Of a stretch of DNA of 6,948 nt, positions 1 to 4,508 are shown piece by piece. The position numbers and the translations under genes are program-made. The notes below the pieces were generated by a model that ran no database searches, was not told the origin of the DNA, and saw only the letters and a program-made list of their open reading frames with translations. Location: assembly GCA_017940705.1 (NCBI GenBank), contig JAGAYB010000041.1:1-6948 (forward strand), written 5' to 3'. This DNA is from Selenomonas sp. (GTDB lineage Bacteria > Bacillota_C > Negativicutes > Selenomonadales > Selenomonadaceae). Position 1 is the first letter of the stretch, and every line of letters begins with the position of its first letter.

Positions 1-327
1 CAGAAACGCACGGCGGCTTTTATTGGCATCCACAGCGGCATCAAGATTAAATTCCATTCCCGCCTTGGCCTTGCCAATAGCTGCCCCCAATCTGTCCTTT
101 TCCTCCATAAGCTCCTGCCATACAGCAAGCAACCGTCCTACATCAAAGCCTTCCTCCGCTTTCTGGCTGACATCTACACTGTCATCCTGCTGCCCTGCCA
201 AGGCTTTACTGCGAAGATGCTTCTCCGTAATAGTCATAACATTGTCCGATTTATAGAGGTACCGTGTAATATAATCCTGCAACTCACCAATCTTATTCTG
301 CGCCTGAAATGCCTCTTTCAGATTCAT
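1..327 (-). CDS. uncharacterised protein, N-terminal 109 residues (runs off left edge)
   Basis: An open frame starts at the ATG ending at 327 and continues without a stop past position 1, so the 3' end is missing. The start is set by a GGAGG (337-341) with a 9-nt spacer. An in-frame ATG at 336 touches that GGAGG and is a poor choice. The protein begins MNLKEAFQAQNKIGELQDYI and is hydrophilic and probably helical, with many charged residues, no signal peptide and no membrane segment. Later stretches such as ELMEEKDRLGAAI and DAAVDANKSRR look coiled-coil-like. I recall uncharacterised Firmicutes proteins with a similar MNLKEAF opening, but I know of no function. It lies 15 nt after the stop of the exported-protein gene, so the two are probably co-transcribed. 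Confidence 0.75.
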   Translation of the reverse strand, partial: MNLKEAFQAQNKIGELQDYITRYLYKSDNVMTITEKHLRSKALAGQQDDSVDVSQKAEEGFDVGRLLAVWQELMEEKDRLGAAIGKAKAGMEFNLDAAVDANKSRRAFL

Positions 328-342
328 CTCTTTCATCCTCCA

Positions 343-879
343 TCATATTCCCAAAGCACGATAAAGACTGTCGTCAATAACGCGCCGTTGCTTTTTCAGC
401 ACTGGGCTATAGCCAGTCTTATCGCCAAAGAATTTCATGTTATAGGCGGAAACAAAGGCCACCTCTGCCGTATTGGGTATCATGGGATCGCCTTCAGCAT
501 GGCTGTAATCGCGGTTGATGTCCCAATCCTGCCACTGCTGACCAAACTGATAGGCTATGGACTTCCTGCCCCAATGATAGCGGAAACGCAGGGTAAATAC
601 ATCCCCCAATGTATACGGCCCGCCAATATAAGTTTCATGCTGCCGCCAGTAATCATCCGAAAAGTTCACCGATACCAGATTGATGGCAATCTGATAATCA
701 GGTGGCGCATAACGCTCGACCGCCACAGATGACCTGTCTGCATACCTGCCTACGCCCATGCCGGCATCCACTAGCACCAAATTCCCGTTGTCCAACGTGG
801 CCGGATAATTGGCAAAGGCCGCCGCTGATAACAGCAGCAGCGTAATCAAGGTCAAAGTCGCTCTTATCATTGCTCGCAA
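343..879 (-). CDS. small exported protein of unknown function, TTG start
   Basis: The product is 178 residues from the TTG at 879 (175 from the ATG at 870). It starts with a signal peptide: arginines at residues 2 and 6, a hydrophobic core TLTLITLLLLSAAAF, and an Ala-Phe-Ala site before NYPATLDNG. The mature part, about 155 residues, is rich in Tyr, Trp and Asp (VGRYADRSSVAVERY, DYQIAINLVS, FRYHWGRKSIAYQFGQQW). It has no cysteine pair, lipobox or second membrane segment, so a periplasmic or secreted protein is likely. I recall proteins of this type in Selenomonadales but know no function. The ORF could be opened further to a TTG at 948, which would bury the signal sequence behind 20-odd hydrophilic residues, so I rejected that. 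The gene lies downstream of the 978-1019 terminator and must have its own promoter or use readthrough. The AT-rich stretch around 955-975 is the only weak promoter candidate I see. Confidence 0.75.
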   Translation of the reverse strand: MRAMIRATLTLITLLLLSAAAFANYPATLDNGNLVLVDAGMGVGRYADRSSVAVERYAPPDYQIAINLVSVNFSDDYWRQHETYIGGPYTLGDVFTLRFRYHWGRKSIAYQFGQQWQDWDINRDYSHAEGDPMIPNTAEVAFVSAYNMKFFGDKTGYSPVLKKQRRVIDDSLYRALGI

Positions 880-883
880 TGCA

Positions 884-892
884 ATCACCTCC
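884..892 (-). promoter_or_regulatory. Shine-Dalgarno that selects a TTG start
   Basis: On the minus strand GGAGGTGAT (892-884) is a near-perfect anti-16S match. Measured from the last G of GGAGG it lies 8 nt before an in-frame TTG (879-877) but 17 nt before the first ATG (870). This favours TTG as the start codon of the exported-protein gene. Confidence 0.6.
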
Positions 893-977
893 ACATTATC
901 TATCACACCCGTTACTTTCGCCGCCAAGGCATGTAACTCCTTTTGCAATCTTGAAATCTATATCACGTTATATACAG

Positions 978-1019
978 AAAAAGCCCACCACGAGGAGCAT
1001 ATCGCTCCCAGCAGTGAGC
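978..1019 (-). terminator. intrinsic terminator after the Rpn cluster
   Basis: Read on the minus strand, 1019-1004 pairs with 998-983 in a 16-position stem. There is one mismatch and several G-U pairs, and the loop is the five bases 1003-999. The stem is followed at once by TTTTT (982-978). It lies 6 nt after the stop of the 72-residue Rpn C-terminal ORF and would end that transcript. Confidence 0.85.
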
Positions 1020-1025
1020 CAATCA

Positions 1026-1244
1026 TCATATTGCAAATCCATTTTGTCTGGCTATATCCAATACCTTATCCTCGGAAATCTCCAAATCATCCGCTATTAC
1101 TGCAGGCGATTTATGTTTCTTTAGATTGGACAATACCAAATTGGTCAGCATTTGCGCCTGTCCTAGTGCAATTCCCTCATTACGTCCCTGATTTATTCCT
1201 TCATTACGCGCATCCGTCACCATATCATCTATTGCTTTGCACAC
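1026..1244 (-). CDS. stand-alone Rpn-type C-terminal module (gene remnant or RpnS-like small protein)
   Basis: A 72-residue ORF starts at a GTG (1244-1242), with AGGAG (1258-1254) 9 nt upstream. It reads MCKAIDDMVTDARNEG, then a GINQGRNEGIALGQ stretch typical of Rpn/PD-(D/E)XK 'transposase' C-termini, then a helical tail with KSPAVIADDLEISEDKVL. It has no nuclease domain. The same frame continues upstream as ERID before a TAG at 1259-1257, which suggests the N-terminal part of a longer Rpn gene was lost. It follows the intact Rpn gene by 47 nt on the same strand, and both probably share the 978-1019 terminator. It may be a dead remnant. However, the good ribosome binding site and clean frame also fit a translated small protein like the C-terminal Rpn products that antagonise full-length Rpn nucleases in E. 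coli. That role is inference. Confidence 0.6.
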   Translation of the reverse strand: MCKAIDDMVTDARNEGINQGRNEGIALGQAQMLTNLVLSNLKKHKSPAVIADDLEISEDKVLDIARQNGFAI

Positions 1245-1291
1245 ATCAATCCGCTCCTACGAAGAAGTTACACTACAGCCAGACTAAACAC

Positions 1292-1498
1292 TTATTGTTG
1301 CAATGCCTCAATTTGTGCATCTGTCATTCCGGTAGCCTTCTTGACTGCCTCTACTGTCACCAGACCAAGTGACAACATTTTCTTGATAGTTTCATCTCGT
1401 CCTTCTTCACGGCCAGCGGCACGGCCTACTTCCATTCCCTCTTTGCGCCCCTTATTCAAAATCTCCTTTGCTTCATATTCTAAAATTTGGCCACCCAT
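1292..1498 (-). other. candidate internal translation start in the Rpn gene (68-residue C-terminal product)
   Basis: Codon Met250 (ATG at 1498-1496) of the Rpn gene is preceded by AAGGAG (1515-1510) with an 11-nt spacer. The product would begin MGGQILEYEAKEILNKG and contain only the Gly/Arg/Glu repeat and the tail. Its size is close to that of the separate 72-residue Rpn module next door. In E. coli, rpn genes make such C-terminal proteins from internal starts. The spacer is slightly long, and purine-rich lysine/glutamate codons produce such motifs by chance. Confidence 0.3.
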
Positions 1499-2245
1499 GA
1501 CTTTTTCCACTCCTTCCACAATTTTCTTCTTATTTATTGCCAGATGGCGAACGACCTTCTTACCCATGTCGATAATCGCCTGACGGGTAAAGGCATCCAG
1601 TTCGCCTGCTTCTTGTAGCTGTTCCAGTTTTCTTACGATCCGGCGGTACTCATTCAACAGCACCGCTAATTTTCCCTCATCCGCTTCATACTCATCAAAT
1701 CGCTTCTCATGGGTGAATATATAGAACGGAATCAAGAAGTACAACTTTTTGTCGAAGATTTCATCAATGGTATACCGCTTGGCCTTCATTACCTGTATAC
1801 CATACTCCACTGTACCTCCCGGCGTTACCATGCGTATGGTCATCTCATCCGGTGTTTCTTCGGTATGCCTTAAAAATAGCACCGCTGCATGGGGGAATGT
1901 CACGGTCAGGACATTTCCCTCTTTTTCTCCACCAGCCAATGCCAGCTGTGCGCCATATTCAAACATACGCACCAGCATACTGTTATCCGGAGTAGACTGA
2001 GTTTCCACATGATAGGTCTTCTTCTCTCCCTTTTCGTCGATAACCACGATAAAGGAGTCTGTAACTCTCTTATCCTCATTGCCGTCCTGCTGTTTGAGGA
2101 AATGTTCATTCTGGAGCAGAACAATCCGCTCCCTGCCAGTATAATGCTCATGAAAACATTCATTGAACATTGGCAACAGCAGCGGACTGCAATCTGTTAC
2201 CATTGTGCGGAACACATCATCATATGGGGTTGGACTGTATTCCAT
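1292..2245 (-). CDS. Rpn-family PD-(D/E)XK nuclease / putative transposase
   Basis: A 317-residue protein of the Rpn (recombination-promoting nuclease) family, often annotated as PD-(D/E)XK nuclease family transposase. Known members are DNA endonucleases linked to recombination and antiphage toxicity. The N-terminal part starts MEYSPTPYDDVFRTMVTD. The likely active site is Asp63 (RVTDSFIVV) followed by Glu81-x-Gln83 (YHVETQST), the D...ExQ form common in this family. Residues 160-250 are helical (KKLYFLIPFYIFTHE, LNEYRRIVRKLEQL). The C-terminus has the diagnostic GRKEGMEVGRAAGREEGR repeat (267-284) and a short helical tail. Length and motif spacing look intact, with no frameshift. The start at 2245 has AAAGG about 11 nt upstream. 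The gene stands next to two fragments of a second Rpn subfamily, so the locus is a hot spot for this family. Its biological role here is unknown. Confidence 0.88.
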   Translation of the reverse strand: MEYSPTPYDDVFRTMVTDCSPLLLPMFNECFHEHYTGRERIVLLQNEHFLKQQDGNEDKRVTDSFIVVIDEKGEKKTYHVETQSTPDNSMLVRMFEYGAQLALAGGEKEGNVLTVTFPHAAVLFLRHTEETPDEMTIRMVTPGGTVEYGIQVMKAKRYTIDEIFDKKLYFLIPFYIFTHEKRFDEYEADEGKLAVLLNEYRRIVRKLEQLQEAGELDAFTRQAIIDMGKKVVRHLAINKKKIVEGVEKVMGGQILEYEAKEILNKGRKEGMEVGRAAGREEGRDETIKKMLSLGLVTVEAVKKATGMTDAQIEALQQ

Positions 2246-2311
2246 AAATATATCTACCTTTCTTGTCCTATCGTTATGGGACTATCACGTCTGATACTTA
2301 TCTTTGCCCTT

Positions 2312-2343
2312 ATTTTAGCACAAGGGAAAGATTTTTTCGACAA
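2312..2343 (-). promoter_or_regulatory. possible promoter of the Rpn gene
   Basis: On the minus strand TGC-TAAAAT (2320-2312) is an extended -10 element. A weak -35 (TTGTCG, 2343-2338) lies 20 bp away, longer than ideal. It is about 65 bp upstream of the Rpn start codon in AT-rich DNA. The terminator/promoter repeat further up offers a second candidate. Confidence 0.4.
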
Positions 2344-2442
2344 TTAAATTTACAAATATCAGTTTTATCAAATTATATTTTCATTGTCACTATCCCCTCT
2401 TTTCGAGCCTTCACTCTACACGCGATAGTCTTCACTATTCGC

Positions 2443-2470
2443 ATTTTACACCTTATTTGCACCTTATCGA
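2443..2470 (-). promoter_or_regulatory. promoter-like element in repeat copy 1
   Basis: TCGATA (2470-2465), a 16-bp spacer and TAAAAT (2448-2443) on the minus strand point at the Rpn gene. The -35 is weaker than that of copy 2. If used, it gives a leader of roughly 190 nt containing an imperfect inverted repeat (GCGATAGT...ACTATTCGC, 2422-2442). Confidence 0.35.
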
Positions 2471-2531
2471 GCCTCAAACGACCGTAAATAACTGCAAATA
2501 TCTGCAAATATCATTTTCTGCATCATAAGAT

Positions 2532-2570
2532 AAAAATGCCGCCAGCCCTTGAAAATAAAGGGCTGACAGC
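2532..2570 (-). terminator. intrinsic terminator hairpin in repeat copy 1
   Basis: On the minus strand 2570-2558 pairs with 2550-2538 over 13 bp (two G-U pairs) around a 7-nt loop. One A and then TTTTT (2536-2532) follow. No intact minus-strand gene ends just upstream of it. It looks like a duplicated copy of the terminator that follows atpZ. Confidence 0.7.
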
Positions 2571-2577
2571 CTATAAT
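2549..2577 (+). promoter_or_regulatory. sigma-A-type promoter for the tRNA-like unit
   Basis: TTGAAA (2549-2554), a 17-bp spacer and a consensus TATAAT (2572-2577) lie on the plus strand. Initiation would fall near 2584, a few bases before the tRNA-like sequence. The -35 lies in the loop region of the repeat hairpin and is also present in copy 2, but copy 2 lacks the -10. It is the only good plus-strand promoter I found. Confidence 0.6.
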
Positions 2578-2586
2578 AAATTTATC

Positions 2587-2660
2587 GCATTTGATGGGCG
2601 GATAATAAGCCTAGACTTCCCAAGCTTTAGAGGTGGGTTCGATTCCCATTGCCCGCTCCA
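2587..2660 (+). tRNA. tRNA-Gly(CCC)-like sequence, probably degenerate or a 3'-end attachment remnant
   Basis: The 3' half is plainly tRNA. It has a seven-base loop TTCCCAA (2617-2623, anticodon CCC), a T arm GTGGG-TTCGATT-CCCAT (2633-2649), acceptor strand TGCCCGC, discriminator T and an encoded CCA (2658-2660). Counting back 74 nt puts position 1 at 2587, the expected length for tRNA-Gly. The 5' half is poor: GCATTTG cannot pair properly with TGCCCGC, position 8 is A rather than T, and the D arm is only GGC/GCC. The anticodon stem has an A opposite C or needs a bulged C. A promoter sits just upstream and a terminator just downstream. Either this is a decayed tRNA gene, or a tRNA 3' end left by an integrating element. 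A working tRNA is unlikely unless the acceptor strand is edited or misread here. Confidence 0.5.
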
Positions 2661-2671
2661 TAGAAAATACA

Positions 2672-2696
2672 GGAGTTGCGAAGGCAGCTCCTTTTT
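2672..2696 (+). terminator. intrinsic terminator after the tRNA-like sequence
   Basis: GGAGTTGC (2672-2679) pairs with GCAGCTCC (2684-2691), 8 bp with one G-U, around a GAAG loop. TTTTT (2692-2696) follows. It lies 11 nt after the CCA and closes the plus-strand unit begun by the 2549-2577 promoter. Confidence 0.8.
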
Positions 2697-2722
2697 GTTA
2701 TGACTTCTAAAAATCTCCACAC

Positions 2723-2774
2723 AAAAAACCGGCTCACTTACAATAATTCAGAACTTCTGTAAGTGAGCCAGTTT
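2723..2774 (-). terminator. strong hairpin terminator after an Rpn 3' relic
   Basis: Arms 2731-2742 and 2758-2769 pair perfectly over 12 bp. After one mismatch, 2726-2729 and 2771-2774 add four more pairs. The 15-nt loop holds its own small palindrome CAGAACTTCTG. On the minus strand the stem is followed by a T run (2728-2723). It stands just after the stop of the 17-codon Rpn relic. The minus-strand motif TGGCTCACT near its start also occurs after the 72-residue Rpn ORF, so the two 3' flanks are probably related. Confidence 0.85.
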
Positions 2775-2778
2775 ATCA

Positions 2779-2832
2779 TTATATAGCAAAAAAATTCCGT
2801 CTGGCGATGTCCAATACCTTATCCTCGGAAAT
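2779..2832 (-). pseudogene. relic of an Rpn gene: last 17 codons and stop
   Basis: On the minus strand this encodes ISEDKVLDIARRNFFAI followed by TAA. The 72-residue ORF at 1026-1244 ends ISEDKVLDIARQNGFAI, so 15 of 17 residues match. A 23-nt stretch (2810-2832) is identical to 1057-1079. The similarity stops at 2832. The terminator/promoter repeat begins a few bases away at about 2836, so the rest of the gene was deleted right up to the repeat. No start codon of its own is evident. Confidence 0.8.
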
Positions 2833-2873
2833 TTTGCGCCTTCACTCTACAAGCGTTAGTCTTCACAATTCGC

Positions 2874-2901
2874 ATTTTACACCTTATTTGCACCTTATCA
2901 A
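2874..2901 (-). promoter_or_regulatory. promoter in repeat copy 2
   Basis: TTGATA (2901-2896), a 16-bp spacer and TAAAAT (2879-2874) on the minus strand each match the sigma-A consensus at five of six positions. It points at what is now only a 17-codon Rpn relic and its terminator, so any transcript from here would be short (roughly 140 nt) and would end at 2723-2774. Confidence 0.5.
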
Positions 2902-2952
2902 ACGTAAAATAACTGTACATTACTGCAAAACCATCTGGCAGCTAAAATACAT

Positions 2953-2990
2953 AAAGGCCGCAGCCCCTTGAAACTAATGGGCTGACGGCC
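2953..2990 (-). terminator. intrinsic terminator downstream of atpZ
   Basis: On the minus strand 2990-2979 pairs with 2966-2956 (11 pairs, one bulged T) around a loop of about 12 nt. A broken T tract, TTTATGTATTTT, follows. It lies 39 nt after the atpZ stop and would end the wecA-wecB-atpZ transcript. Confidence 0.75.
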
Positions 2991-3029
2991 TCCTGAATTT
3001 ATCTGTGCACGAAGGTACTTTCCTAAATC

Positions 3030-3260
3030 CTATATAAGTTCGTTACGCTTAAGCTGCCTGTACAGCGTGTAAAATGCTCCGGGAAAGCCGATTACGATAC
3101 CGCCGATTATCCCGGCTTTGCCCAGCTGGAAATAATCCCCCAGCAGGCTGCCGATGTAACCGCATATTCCCACAAACACCACGAGGTATATCCCCACGCC
3201 GCCCAGAATCGAAAAGGCCTTGACCGCCTGCTTTAAGCCGCCAGGTTCTTGTTGCTGCAT
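3030..3260 (-). CDS. atpZ: AtpZ/AtpI-family small membrane protein
   Basis: A 76-residue protein with a short polar N-terminus (MQQQEPGGLKQAVKAF) and two hydrophobic helices, about 17-40 (GGVGIYLVVFVGICGYIG) and 49-67 (AGIIGGIVIGFPGAFYTLY). It ends in a basic tail RQLKRNELI. Size, the two-helix hairpin and the glycine-rich GxxxG-like spacing match the AtpZ/AtpI family, small accessory proteins of F0F1 ATP synthase proposed to help assembly of the c-ring or Mg2+ handling. The start has AAGGAGG (3273-3267) with a 6-nt spacer. The gene sits downstream of wecB on the same strand, but no atpB or other ATP synthase gene follows it before the window's Rpn region. The family call is good; the exact role is not settled for such proteins in general. 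Confidence 0.8.
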   Translation of the reverse strand: MQQQEPGGLKQAVKAFSILGGVGIYLVVFVGICGYIGSLLGDYFQLGKAGIIGGIVIGFPGAFYTLYRQLKRNELI

Positions 3261-3275
3261 AATAGTCCTCCTTGT

Positions 3276-3305
3276 AAAAAAGCCCTCCCCTTCGGGAAGG
3301 CTTTT
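3276..3305 (-). terminator. hairpin terminator/attenuator between wecB and atpZ
   Basis: On the minus strand GCCTTCCC (3301-3294) pairs with GGGAGGGC (3289-3282), including a T-G pair that would be a C-A mismatch on the other strand. Flanking AAAA/TTTT extend the stem, the loop is GAAG and a T tract follows (3281-3276). The T tract ends only 2 nt before the atpZ Shine-Dalgarno, so atpZ must depend on readthrough or a promoter inside wecB. Confidence 0.8.
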
Positions 3306-3326
3306 GCTTCAAAACTGTACTGTTCC

Positions 3327-4490
3327 TTATTTTCCGCGAAATACATCAGGACGGCTGTCGACCAGACCGTAATGATAGAGAATTGCCTGAATGATACGTT
3401 CCGAGGCCTTGCCGTCACCATAGGGGTTGACAGATTCTGCCATACGGCTGTATTCTTCCTTGTCCGTCAGCAAAGTCTTGGCCTCAGCATAGACGCGCTC
3501 GCTGTCCGTGCCAATCAGCTTCACCGTCCCGGCTGCCACAGCTTCGGGACGCTCAGTGGTATCACGCAGGACGAGTACAGGCTTGCCCAGAGCCGGAGCT
3601 TCCTCCTGCACGCCGCCCGAATCGGTCAGAATCAGGTGCGCCTTATGCATCAGATTGGCAAAGGGCTCATAATCCAAGGGGTCAATCAGATGAACTTTCT
3701 GCAAGTCCCCCAGTTCTTCCTTAACCACCTCCCGTACCTTCGGATTCTTATGCACGGGGAAAACAACTTCCACATCGTCAAATTCTTCCGTAAGGCGGCG
3801 CAGTGCTTTATAGACATGGCGCATAGGCTCACCGAGATTCTCCCGGCGGTGAGTGGTCACCAAAATAATGCGCTTATGGGCAAAATCAATGCTCTGGAGC
3901 ATATCATCGGCAAAGCAGAAGTCCTCACGCACTGTATGATGCAGGGCATCTATAACCGTATTGCCGGTTACAAAAATGCTGTCTGCCTGCACGTTTTCTG
4001 CCAGCAGATTGCTCTCTGAAGTATTGGTCGGCGCAAAGTTCAAATCGGCAATACAGCCAGTCAGCTTGCGGTTCATTTCCTCCGGGAACGGCGAATACTT
4101 GTTGTGTGTACGCAGGCCGGCCTCCACATGTCCCACCGTCGTCTGATGGTAATAGGCTGCCAGTGCGCCGGCAAAGGTGGTGGTAGTATCGCCGTGAACA
4201 AGCACGATATCCGGCTTTTCCTGTTCCAGCACCTTATCAAGGCCCATCATAGCCTTGGATGTGATATCAAAGAGGGTCTGTCCCTGTGCCATGATATCAA
4301 GGTCATAATCAGGCGTGATATGAAAAAGCCCCAGAACCTGGTCCAGCATTTCCCGATGCTGTGCCGTCACAGCCACAATGGGCACAATCTTGTCGGGATG
4401 CTTGGAAAGCTCCAGCACGATAGGCGCCATTTTAATGGCCTCAGGACGGGTGCCAAACACCGTCATAACCTTGATTTTCTTTTGTTCCAT
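3327..4490 (-). CDS. wecB: UDP-N-acetylglucosamine 2-epimerase, non-hydrolysing
   Basis: A 387-residue cytoplasmic enzyme of the usual length, with a GT-B fold. It interconverts UDP-GlcNAc and UDP-ManNAc for cell-surface polysaccharide. Conserved blocks in order are GTRPEAIKMAP (13-23), HGDTTTT (99-105), HVEAGLRT (121-128), PFPEEMNR (134-141), TTHRRENLG (212-220), PVHKNP (245-250), DSGGVQEEAPALGKPVL (290-306) and LRDTTERPEA (308-317). Asp101, Glu123, Glu137 or 138 and His214 correspond by motif to the catalytic set known in E. coli WecB (Asp95, Glu117, Glu131, His213). The start has a GAGGGG ribosome site about 7 nt upstream. It follows wecA by 66 nt with a hairpin in between, and precedes atpZ. 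Nothing looks broken. Confidence 0.97.
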   Translation of the reverse strand: MEQKKIKVMTVFGTRPEAIKMAPIVLELSKHPDKIVPIVAVTAQHREMLDQVLGLFHITPDYDLDIMAQGQTLFDITSKAMMGLDKVLEQEKPDIVLVHGDTTTTFAGALAAYYHQTTVGHVEAGLRTHNKYSPFPEEMNRKLTGCIADLNFAPTNTSESNLLAENVQADSIFVTGNTVIDALHHTVREDFCFADDMLQSIDFAHKRIILVTTHRRENLGEPMRHVYKALRRLTEEFDDVEVVFPVHKNPKVREVVKEELGDLQKVHLIDPLDYEPFANLMHKAHLILTDSGGVQEEAPALGKPVLVLRDTTERPEAVAAGTVKLIGTDSERVYAEAKTLLTDKEEYSRMAESVNPYGDGKASERIIQAILYHYGLVDSRPDVFRGK

Positions 4491-4508
4491 TCCTAGTCCC
4501 CTCTCTAT

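Larger units (their letters stand above)
2405..2570. repeat. diverged direct repeat, copy 1 (promoter + terminator module)
   Basis: The core 2408-2468 matches 2839-2899 at 58 of 61 positions by my alignment. Similarity continues more weakly up to a hairpin at 2538-2570 matching the one at 2956-2990. Read on the minus strand, the unit is a terminator hairpin, an A/T-rich spacer, a -35/-10-like pair, and a leader containing AGTGAAGACTA. Two tandem near-copies of AATAAGGTGYAA lie inside. Copy 1 lies upstream of the intact Rpn gene. Confidence 0.85.
2836..2990. repeat. diverged direct repeat, copy 2 (promoter + terminator module)
   Basis: This is the partner of 2405-2570, with core 2839-2899. 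It lies between atpZ and the 17-codon Rpn relic in the same orientation as copy 1. Small gaps relative to copy 1 occur just beyond the core (around 2900), and similarity is patchy until the shared hairpin. Copy 2 keeps the better promoter and a GC-richer hairpin. Confidence 0.85.

Noticed and set aside
217..732. 171-residue plus-strand ORF across the two leftmost genes
   Set aside because: It overlaps two minus-strand genes that have good ribosome sites, one of them with a signal peptide.
880..948. Longer start (TTG 948) for the exported-protein gene
   Set aside because: It would place over 20 hydrophilic residues before the signal peptide, and the strong Shine-Dalgarno lies inside that extension.
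1906..2163. 85-residue minus-strand ORF inside the Rpn gene in another frame
   Set aside because: Out of frame with the conserved nuclease motifs, with no ribosome site.
2441..2468. Short tandem repeat (ACCTTATTTGC-like units), possible CRISPR or iteron
   Set aside because: Only two near-copies and no spacers. It coincides with the promoter of the repeat module.
1026..2996. Insertion sequence, because Rpn proteins are often named transposases
   Set aside because: I found no terminal inverted repeats or target-site duplication around the Rpn genes. The family is a PD-(D/E)XK nuclease, not a DDE transposase.
3249..4019. 256-residue plus-strand ORF opposite wecB
   Set aside because: Wholly antisense to a well-conserved epimerase gene, with no ribosome site and composition typical of a shadow frame.
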